A stretch of DNA of 5,899 bases, taken from positions 1-5,899 of the forward strand of contig JAGNPU010000134.1 in assembly GCA_017989485.1 (NCBI GenBank). The letters run 5' to 3'. Below the pieces are notes generated by a model. The model saw nothing but the letters and a program-made list of their open reading frames with translations. It searched no databases and was not told the origin of the DNA. The stretch comes from Neisseriaceae bacterium. Its GTDB lineage: Bacteria; Pseudomonadota; Gammaproteobacteria; Burkholderiales; Neisseriaceae. Position 1 is the stretch's first letter. Each line of letters opens with the position of its first letter. Below, piece after piece: positions 1-4,826 of this stretch. A program made the position numbers and the translations under genes.

Positions 1-177
1 ACACACCACCAATAAACGATGATCGCGACCTTGCAAAATATCGGCAATGGTTGCGCGCGCGGCGGCAATTTGCTGTTGGTTTACGGCGCTTAGGGGAAAC
101 TTTTGTTTTAATTCGGCCGGCGTAATCAACACCTGCTCATTGCTGATGTGTACGTTATTCAGTACGTCTTTTTGCAT
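1..177 (-). CDS. aroF: 3-deoxy-7-phosphoheptulonate (DAHP) synthase, AroF type, N-terminal part
   Basis: This is the first 59 residues of a class I DAHP synthase, which condenses phosphoenolpyruvate and erythrose 4-phosphate in the first step of the shikimate pathway in the cytoplasm. The start MQKDVLNNVHIS, the segment LITPAEL and the segment GRDHRLLVVC match the remembered N-terminus of E. coli AroF, the tyrosine-sensitive isozyme, almost position for position. The next family motif, GPCSIHD, would fall just beyond the left edge. Two ATG codons are adjacent (180 and 177). AAGGA at 187-191 serves either one, and 177 is chosen because AroF begins MQKD. It lies 51 bp downstream of pgeF on the same strand with no terminator between, so cotranscription with rluD-pgeF is likely. 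No TyrR-like box (TGTAAA-N6-TTTACA) is seen in the gap. Family assignment is firm. The isozyme call, and hence tyrosine feedback, is inferred from the N-terminus only. Confidence 0.88.
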   Translation of the reverse strand, partial: MQKDVLNNVHISNEQVLITPAELKQKFPLSAVNQQQIAAARATIADILQGRDHRLLVVC

Positions 178-228
178 CATCCTCATTCCTTGCTTCTGTT
201 CTGTAGACCGTCCATTAAGGACGTCGAT

Positions 229-1020
229 TTAATCTTGTAGCCAAATGGCACTGACCATGCGGCCCGTTTGGCCGTCGCGGCGATAGGAGAAAAACAAATC
301 GCGCTGCAACACGGTACAATAGTCGCCGCCGTATATTTGGGTGACGCCTAGGTCTTTTAATTTCACCTTGGCCAAGTCGTAAATATTGGCCAAATACTTG
401 TCGTTGCCTATGTCTTGAAACGCAGTAATGGCATGGGGGTGTGGCACACAAAAGGCATCCCACACGTCTTGGCCCACTTCAAAGGCATCAGGCCCGATGG
501 CGGGGCCCAAGTACACCATGACATCTAAGGGGTCGCACCCCATTTTGGCCACGGTTTCGGCCAGCACGTCGTTGGCCAGGCCGCGCCAGCCGGCGTGGGC
601 GGCCGCCACCACGGTGCCCTGGCGGTTACACAACAGCACCGGCAGGCAGTCTGCCGTCATCACCGCACAGGCGGTCGACGCATCTTTGGCCACGCTGGCG
701 TCGGCTGCCGGCACGGCAACGGCGTCGGCCTTGGCGTCCACCACAATGGCCGAATGCACCTGATTTAAATACTGCAGCGGCACCGGCACATTGGCCTGCA
801 CACGACGGCGGTTTTCCGCCACGTGCTTGGCCTCGTCGCCCACGTGCTCGCCCACGTTCAGGCTGGCGTATTCGCCCTTGCTGACGCCACCGTTGCGGGT
901 GCTGATGAGGGTTTTGACGTTTTTGGGCGCCGGCCAGTTGGCTTTAAACAAAGCCTGGTCGGGCTTCGCAAAGCCAAACATGTGTTCCATGCTGTTTAAT
1001 GAGAGGTTAATCTCGGACAT
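229..1020 (-). CDS. pgeF: Peptidoglycan editing factor PgeF (YfiH / multicopper polyphenol oxidase-like family)
   Basis: A 263-residue cytoplasmic enzyme of the YfiH/LACC1 family, of normal length. In E. coli the homologue removes wrongly made UDP-MurNAc-L-serine so that serine is not built into peptidoglycan in place of L-alanine. Other members act as purine nucleoside phosphorylases or were described as laccases. Family blocks appear in order: STRNGGVSKGEYASLNVG (about 40-57), NQVH (86-89), TADCLPVLL (122-130), HAGWRG (142-147), LGPAIGPDAFEVG (171-183) and FFSYRRDGQTGRM (243-255). The metal or catalytic triad expected for the family is present as His89, Cys125 and His142. The start at 1020 is preferred over upstream ATGs at 1035, 1050 and 1065 because GAGGTG lies at 1025-1030 and it leaves only a 14-bp overlap with rluD. 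That overlap suggests translational coupling. The family is certain; the substrate is inferred from E. coli. Confidence 0.95.
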   Translation of the reverse strand: MSEINLSLNSMEHMFGFAKPDQALFKANWPAPKNVKTLISTRNGGVSKGEYASLNVGEHVGDEAKHVAENRRRVQANVPVPLQYLNQVHSAIVVDAKADAVAVPAADASVAKDASTACAVMTADCLPVLLCNRQGTVVAAAHAGWRGLANDVLAETVAKMGCDPLDVMVYLGPAIGPDAFEVGQDVWDAFCVPHPHAITAFQDIGNDKYLANIYDLAKVKLKDLGVTQIYGGDYCTVLQRDLFFSYRRDGQTGRMVSAIWLQD

Positions 1021-2125
1021 AACGCACCTCGACATCGTAGTCGTCTTCATCCCAATCGTCGTCATCGTCGCCCATGGCCACTTCAGCCCACTCAGGCTCG
1101 CTGCTCAAAGGCGAATCCTTACCGCTTTCCAGACGCAACACCGACAGCACGTGGTGCATGTCTGGTGCCATGGGGGCCTCAAAAGAAACCAATTCCTTGG
1201 TTTTCGGGTGTACGAAACTCAATTTATATGCATGAAGTGCCTGTCTGGCCAGCCCTTTAACCGCTTCTTTGGCCGCATCGCTGCAGTTGTGACGAGGGGT
1301 GCCATAAACTGGGTCGCCACTCAAAGGATGACGGGCTTCGCGCATGTGCACCCGAATCTGGTGGGTACGGCCGGTTTCTAAGGTACATTCAACATAGGTG
1401 TGGTTTAAGTAACGCTCCAACACCTTAATGTGGGTAATCGCTTCTTTGCCGCCGTACTTCACCACGGCCATTTTTAAGCGGTTATGCGGATCGCGACCAA
1501 TTTTGGTCTCAATCTTGCCGTCAAACGGCACCAGGCCGTCGGCAATGGCGCGATAAACGCGTTTGACCGTCCGCGCCTGCAGCTGCTGAACCAAATCATT
1601 TTGGGCCGGCAGGTTCTTTGCCACCACCATTAAGCCACTGGTGTCTTTGTCCAGACGATGGACGATGCCCGCACGCGGAATTTGGCTTTGATCAGGGTAA
1701 TGATGGAGCAAACCATTTAACAAAGTGCCGGTCCAATTGCCTGAGGCAGGATGAACCACCAAACCGGCTGGTTTATTCACCACCAAAACGGTATCATCCT
1801 CAAAGACGACAGGAATCTCGATGTCTTCTGGCGTAAACGCTAAATTTTCTTCGCTGGGCAAGATGGTCACTTCGAGTGCCTCTTGGCCGATGAGCTTAAG
1901 CTTGGGGGCGGCGACTTTACCACCCACCAAAACCGCGCCCTCTTTGATCCAAGTGGTCAAACGAGAACGAGAGTATTCGGGCATTAACTTGGCCAAAGCA
2001 GCGTCTAAACGCATGCCGCCAAGTTCATTGGGCACAACAAATTTGCAAATTTGTTCATTTAAGTCTGCCGAAAACTCAAAATCATCGTTATAATCATCAG
2101 CATTGTTTAAGGATGTGGATTTCAT
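1007..2125 (-). CDS. rluD: 23S rRNA pseudouridine synthase RluD
   Basis: A 372-residue enzyme of the RsuA/RluA superfamily. RluD isomerises uridines in helix 69 of 23S rRNA (1911, 1915 and 1917 in E. coli), a step needed for normal ribosome assembly. The S4 RNA-binding domain spans about 33-90 (GGMRLDAALAKL, YSRSRLTTWI). The catalytic domain starts near 105. Motif II, AGIVHRLDKDTSGLMVVAK (152-170), carries the catalytic Asp159, and TGRTHQIRVHM (251-261) and HPLSGDPVYG (266-275) follow. It is about 45 residues longer than the E. coli protein as remembered (326): an acidic N-terminal extension of about 20 residues and a very acidic C-terminal tail (353-364, mostly Asp). ATG at 2125 is the only ATG before Met38, which lies inside the S4 domain. 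It has no recognisable Shine-Dalgarno, and its start codon overlaps the bamD start. It probably heads an operon with pgeF and aroF. Confidence 0.94.
   Translation of the reverse strand: MKSTSLNNADDYNDDFEFSADLNEQICKFVVPNELGGMRLDAALAKLMPEYSRSRLTTWIKEGAVLVGGKVAAPKLKLIGQEALEVTILPSEENLAFTPEDIEIPVVFEDDTVLVVNKPAGLVVHPASGNWTGTLLNGLLHHYPDQSQIPRAGIVHRLDKDTSGLMVVAKNLPAQNDLVQQLQARTVKRVYRAIADGLVPFDGKIETKIGRDPHNRLKMAVVKYGGKEAITHIKVLERYLNHTYVECTLETGRTHQIRVHMREARHPLSGDPVYGTPRHNCSDAAKEAVKGLARQALHAYKLSFVHPKTKELVSFEAPMAPDMHHVLSVLRLESGKDSPLSSEPEWAEVAMGDDDDDWDEDDYDVEVRYVRD
1025..1030 (-). promoter_or_regulatory. Ribosome binding site of pgeF, inside rluD
   Basis: GAGGTG on the minus strand, with GAGG six bases from the ATG at 1020. 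It lies within the last codons of rluD (residues 366-367). It decides the pgeF start, because the three upstream in-frame ATGs have no comparable site. Confidence 0.75.
2036..2055. repeat. Perfect 20-bp palindrome inside rluD, upstream of the bamD promoter
   Basis: AACAAATTTGCAAATTTGTT reads identically on both strands with no mismatch. It covers rluD codons 24-30, in the non-conserved N-terminal extension, and is centred about 55 bp upstream of the predicted bamD transcription start. Its position and symmetry suit an operator for a dimeric regulator. It does not match a site I can name (not CRP, FNR or LexA consensus). The symmetry is seen directly; a regulatory role is inference. Confidence 0.5.
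2089..2094 (+). promoter_or_regulatory. Predicted -10 element of the bamD promoter
   Basis: TATAAT, a full sigma-70 -10 consensus, lies 30 bp before the bamD ATG and within codons 11-13 of rluD. No good -35 is present; the best is CTGCCG at 2065-2070 with an 18-bp spacer (3 of 6 matches), so an activator may assist. Transcription would start near 2101, giving a leader of about 23 bases that contains the bamD ribosome binding site. Confidence 0.55.
2109..2113 (+). promoter_or_regulatory. Ribosome binding site of bamD
   Basis: AAGGA, ten bases before the ATG at 2124. It excludes the upstream in-frame TTG at 2103, which would place seven extra residues before the lipoprotein signal peptide. Confidence 0.65.
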
Positions 2126-2924
2126 GAAAAAAACACTTTTTGTAATTAGTTTGGCTGCATTATTGGCAGGTTGCGCCAGTGGGTCTGCAGATAAAGATGC
2201 TCAAATCACTCGCGACTGGACCGTAGAAAAGCTTTATTCTGAAGCCAAAAGCGAGTTAGACAGTGGTAATTATACCCGAGCAATTAAATTATACGATATT
2301 TTAGGGTCGCGCTTTCCGTTTGGTCGTTTTGCCCAACAGGCAGAACTCGATACGGCATACACGCACTATCGTGATGGTGAACCCGAATTGGCCTTGGCCA
2401 CATTAGACCGGTTTGAGCGCAATCATCCGGCTCACCCTAACTTAGACTACGTATTATACTTGAAAGGCTTGGTATTATTTAATGAAGATCAATCTTTCTT
2501 AAATAAATTAGCGGCGCAAGACTGGTCAGAACGTGACCCTAAAGCCAACCGCGACGCCTTTAGGGTGTTTCAAGAGCTGACCGAACGCTTTCCAAACAGC
2601 CGCTACACCCCTGATGCGGTAGAGCGCATGACCAAATTATTGGACGCTTTGGGCGGCCATGAAATTGGTGTGGCACGCTATTACATGAAGCGTGGCGCCT
2701 ATCTTGCCGCGTCTAATCGCGCCCAAGTGGTGATTCAAGAGTTCAACAACACCCCTTACGTCGAAGAAGGCTTAGGCATTTTGGTGACGGCCTATGGCCA
2801 AATGAACCAAACCCAGCTGCGCGACGACGCCTATCGCGTGTTGCAGCTCAACTACCCACAAAGCGAATACTTAAAAACGCCTTGGAAGGTAGAAGAAGCC
2901 CCTTGGTGGCGCTACTGGAAATAA
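2124..2924 (+). CDS. bamD: Outer membrane protein assembly factor BamD (ComL lipoprotein)
   Basis: A 266-residue outer-membrane lipoprotein. It is an essential partner of BamA in the BAM complex that folds beta-barrel proteins into the outer membrane; the Neisseria homologue is called ComL because of a link to transformation competence. The signal peptide is MKKTLFVISLAALLAGC: a basic start, a hydrophobic core and the lipobox LAGC with lipidated Cys17. Ser or other non-Asp residues follow the cysteine, as expected for outer-membrane sorting. The mature protein is helical and TPR-like, with repeats beginning near residues 33, 70, 108, 145, 182 and 216. The segments SRFPFGRFA (62-70), DYVLYLKGLVLFNEDQSF (108-125) and ARYYMKRGAY (184-193) are typical of BamD, and the end WWRYWK matches the remembered neisserial protein. 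The start is divergent from and overlaps rluD. A terminator follows 18 bp after the stop, so bamD is probably monocistronic. Confidence 0.95.
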   Translation: MKKTLFVISLAALLAGCASGSADKDAQITRDWTVEKLYSEAKSELDSGNYTRAIKLYDILGSRFPFGRFAQQAELDTAYTHYRDGEPELALATLDRFERNHPAHPNLDYVLYLKGLVLFNEDQSFLNKLAAQDWSERDPKANRDAFRVFQELTERFPNSRYTPDAVERMTKLLDALGGHEIGVARYYMKRGAYLAASNRAQVVIQEFNNTPYVEEGLGILVTAYGQMNQTQLRDDAYRVLQLNYPQSEYLKTPWKVEEAPWWRYWK

Positions 2925-2942
2925 GGGCCACATCAAGGCCAC

Positions 2943-2975
2943 AAAAAAGCTGCTTGGGTTCAAGCAGCTTTTTTT
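2943..2975. terminator. Bidirectional intrinsic terminator between bamD and rhlE
   Basis: A perfect 14-bp inverted repeat (2943-2956 with 2961-2974) around the loop GGTT. The GC-containing core is AGCTGCTTG/CAAGCAGCT. It is flanked by six A on the left and seven T on the right, so each strand's transcript ends in a hairpin plus U tract. It lies 18 bp after the bamD stop and 13 bp after the rhlE stop, serving both convergent genes. Confidence 0.9.
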
Positions 2976-2988
2976 ATGGCCGTTCGGT

Positions 2989-4512
2989 TTACGACGCGGT
3001 GACCGCCGTCGCCGCCTCGGCTTCAATCACTTCACCGTAGTTAGACATCAACAGGGCAGAACGCTCAATGTTTTTGCGCCCACGACGTTGACGGCCAGGG
3101 ATTTTACTGCACATGCCGCCTGCGTCTGGCTCGGCGCGGGTCGATGCCTGTGCCGGTCTGGCCGTGGCTGCGCGACCATTGCTGGCGGCGTTGCGGCCGT
3201 CGGTGCGGGGTTCGCGTGCTTCACGCGGCTCACGGGCTTCGCGACGCTGCGGCTCACGCGCGGCAGGCGCCGAAGACTCGGCTGCCGGACGGGCAGTCCG
3301 GTTCGCGCTCGATTTACGGCCTTCGTAAACGGGCTTATCAGACGTCGGCACGTCGGCCGCCATCCAGGTTGGCTCAAAGCCTTGAATTTTTTCGACCAGC
3401 AGCGGCTTTTTAATCAATTTCTTGATCAATTCATACATGCGCTGTTCTGATTCTTCCATCAGCGAAATCGCCACCCCTTCAGCCCCCGCACGGCCGGTAC
3501 GGCCAATGCGATGCACGTAGTCTTCTGGCGCCGTCGGCAATTCGTAGTTGATCACAAACGGCAGCTCGGTCACGTCTAGACCACGCGCGGCCACGTCGGT
3601 GGCCACCAAAACGCGCAAAGTGCCTTCTTTAAAGGCGGCCAGGGTTTCCAAACGGCTGTTCTGGCTCTTGTCGCCATGAATGGCTTCGGCCAGAATGCGA
3701 CGGCGCTTCAGCTCACGGGTCACCTGATCCACGCTTTGCTTGGTCTTACAGAACACGATCACCTGTTCCATTTTCAAGTCCACAATCAGGCGTTCCAACA
3801 GGTTGCGCTTGTTGTGGCCATCAACGGCGATGATGTGTTGCTCAACGCTTTCAGACGTAGAGTTTTGCTGGGCCACCTCGATGGTTTCGGGCGACTGCAT
3901 GAAGTCTGCGGCCAATTTCTTGATTTCTGGGGCGAAAGTGGCCGAGAACAACAGAATCTGGCGATTCTTAGGCAATAACTTAATCACCTTGCGGATGTCG
4001 TCAATAAAGCCCATGTCCAACATGCGGTCGGCTTCGTCCAACACCAAAATGTCTACTTTGTTTAACTGTATGGTTTTTTGCTGTACGTGATCCAATAGGC
4101 GCCCTAAGGTGGCCACCACGATTTCACAGCCTTCGCGCAGGGCTTTGGTTTGGTCGTTCATGTTGACGCCCCCAAAAATCACGGTGTGGCGCAACGACAA
4201 ATGTTTGGTAAAGGCCTTGGTGTTGACCGAAATCTGGTCGGCCAGTTCACGTGTGGGGGTCAAAACCAGCATGCGTACGGGGTGCATGGCCGGAGAAGTA
4301 CTGCTGCTGGAGTAGCCTTTCAAACGCTCTAGGCTGGGCAACATAAACGCAGCGGTTTTACCGGTGCCGGTTTGTGCCGCGGCCAAAAGGTCTTTGCCGG
4401 ACAGTGCCTTAGGAATGGCTGCTTCTTGAATGGGGGTTGGTGACACATAACCTTGCGCTTCTAACGCGCGCACAATCTCAGATGACAAACCTAATGATGC
4501 AAATGAACTCAA
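2989..4512 (-). CDS. rhlE: DEAD-box ATP-dependent RNA helicase, RhlE type
   Basis: A 507-residue cytoplasmic ATP-dependent RNA helicase of superfamily 2. It unwinds short RNA duplexes, typically in ribosome assembly and mRNA decay. Numbered from the TTG start: Q motif with TPIQ (26-29), Walker A AQTGTGKT (46-53), Ia PTREL (86-90), GG (114-115), Ib TLGR (135-138; normally TPGR), DEAD (159-162), SAT (190-192), IV VIVFC (251-255), V ATDVAARGLD (304-313) and VI HRIGRTGR (334-341). The core ends near 380 (the GFEP segment, 378-381). A basic, disordered tail of about 125 residues follows, including three AREP units (418-435), and ends in an alanine- and glutamate-rich stretch. The start at TTG 4512 is chosen because GAGGAG sits seven bases upstream and the protein then begins MSSFASLGLS, as RhlE proteins do. 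A GTG at 4560 is in frame but lacks a properly spaced site. RhlE rather than DeaD or SrmB is inferred from the N-terminus and tail. Confidence 0.93.
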   Translation of the reverse strand: MSSFASLGLSSEIVRALEAQGYVSPTPIQEAAIPKALSGKDLLAAAQTGTGKTAAFMLPSLERLKGYSSSSTSPAMHPVRMLVLTPTRELADQISVNTKAFTKHLSLRHTVIFGGVNMNDQTKALREGCEIVVATLGRLLDHVQQKTIQLNKVDILVLDEADRMLDMGFIDDIRKVIKLLPKNRQILLFSATFAPEIKKLAADFMQSPETIEVAQQNSTSESVEQHIIAVDGHNKRNLLERLIVDLKMEQVIVFCKTKQSVDQVTRELKRRRILAEAIHGDKSQNSRLETLAAFKEGTLRVLVATDVAARGLDVTELPFVINYELPTAPEDYVHRIGRTGRAGAEGVAISLMEESEQRMYELIKKLIKKPLLVEKIQGFEPTWMAADVPTSDKPVYEGRKSSANRTARPAAESSAPAAREPQRREAREPREAREPRTDGRNAASNGRAATARPAQASTRAEPDAGGMCSKIPGRQRRGRKNIERSALLMSNYGEVIEAEAATAVTAS

Positions 4513-4519
4513 CAGAAAA

Positions 4520-4525
4520 CTCCTC
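4520..4525 (-). promoter_or_regulatory. Ribosome binding site that fixes the TTG start of rhlE
   Basis: GAGGAG on the minus strand, seven bases from TTG at 4510-4512. No ATG or GTG is suitably placed. The adjacent CTG at 4513-4515 is four bases away and less likely. Confidence 0.7.
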
Positions 4526-4529
4526 AGGG

Positions 4530-4549
4530 CAACTGGAATCAACCAGTTG
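4530..4549 (-). repeat. Hairpin just upstream of the rhlE ribosome binding site
   Basis: In the rhlE transcript, CAACTGG (4549-4543) can pair perfectly with CCAGTTG (4536-4530) around a six-base loop. This 7-bp stem ends four bases before the ribosome binding site. Alternatively it is a DNA dyad acting as an operator. Confidence 0.5.
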
Positions 4550-4612
4550 AATGCCGACACCTTAAAGGAGTAAGCCCCTTCATAGGCAATACCAACACCC
4601 GATCAACTGGTT
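4541..4612 (-). repeat. Second inverted repeat in the rhlE leader, competing with the proximal hairpin
   Basis: AACCAGTTGA (minus strand, 4612-4603) is the exact complement of TCAACTGGTT (4550-4541). The latter also forms the proximal hairpin, so the two pairings exclude each other. A -10-like TATAAC on the minus strand (4615-4610) overlaps the distal copy. The distal arm may therefore be promoter DNA rather than transcribed leader; the sequence alone does not decide. Confidence 0.45.
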
Positions 4613-4693
4613 ATAAAGAAAGGCAGCGCAGCAGCACCAACCCATCACTAAAGGCCTAAACATACCACAGATAGCCATTTTACTAAAGCAAAA

Positions 4694-4707
4694 CCCTAGG
4701 CCTAGGG
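4694..4707. repeat. Perfect 14-bp palindrome with two CTAG cores
   Basis: CCCTAGGCCTAGGG is fully self-complementary. It lies about 95 bp upstream of the mpl -10 and 182 bp upstream of the rhlE start. CTAG is usually rare in proteobacterial DNA, so two copies in 14 bp stand out. A regulator site is possible but unproven. Confidence 0.4.
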
Positions 4708-4766
4708 GTGATATAAAGCCGCCCCCACCCTTTGCGACACACCCCTTGGCCCAAGGCCATAGAAAC

Positions 4767-4795
4767 CACACAAATGGTTTAAATTAAGCTATGAT
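4767..4795 (+). promoter_or_regulatory. Predicted mpl promoter
   Basis: TATGAT at 4790-4795 (5 of 6 to the -10 consensus) with CACACA at 4767-4772 as a weak -35 (3 of 6), spacer 17 bp. The predicted transcription start near 4802 gives a leader of about 25 bases. That leader holds a T run and no clear Shine-Dalgarno; AGAG at 4817-4820 is the nearest. Confidence 0.45.
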
Positions 4796-4826
4796 GAATT
4801 CTTTTTTTGATCCCTCAGAGTCAATC

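Larger units (their letters stand above)
4513..4826. other. Divergent intergenic control region between rhlE and mpl
   Basis: This 314-bp stretch contains no convincing gene. On the rhlE side it holds the ribosome binding site, the nested inverted repeats and a possible anti-Shine-Dalgarno at 4565-4571. In the middle are a perfect 14-bp palindrome (4694-4707) and a 13-bp dyad, CCTTGG-C-CCAAGG (4744-4756). On the mpl side is a predicted promoter. A 63-codon minus-strand reading frame at 4580-4771 starts at GTG without a ribosome binding site and has an implausible Cys/Trp-rich composition, so it is not annotated. Confidence 0.7.

Noticed and set aside
209..223. Small inverted repeat CGTCC-ATTAA-GGACG between pgeF and aroF as a terminator
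   Set aside because: The stem is only 5 bp and no T tract follows on the minus strand, so it should not stop transcription.
428..1381. Long plus-strand frames opposite pgeF and rluD (428-763 and 791-1381)
   Set aside because: They are antisense shadows of strongly conserved genes, lack start signals and give no family-like protein.
2103..2123. Upstream TTG start for bamD
   Set aside because: It would put MFKDVDF before the lipoprotein signal peptide and would precede the AAGGA ribosome binding site.
3048..3450. Several overlapping frames on both strands across the rhlE tail, suggesting a frameshift or extra gene
   Set aside because: The GC-rich, Arg/Ala-rich repeat leaves all frames open. 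The main rhlE frame continues unbroken to a stop beside the terminator.
4539..4583. 14-residue upstream reading frame in the rhlE leader (ATG 4583, TGA 4539)
   Set aside because: No Shine-Dalgarno precedes it and its peptide shows no pattern. Short frames of this size are expected by chance.
4580..4771. 63-codon minus-strand frame in the rhlE-mpl intergenic region, possible leader peptide
   Set aside because: It starts at GTG with no ribosome binding site, has a Cys/Trp/Gly-rich composition unlike a real protein, and crosses the palindromes. No run of regulatory codons is evident.
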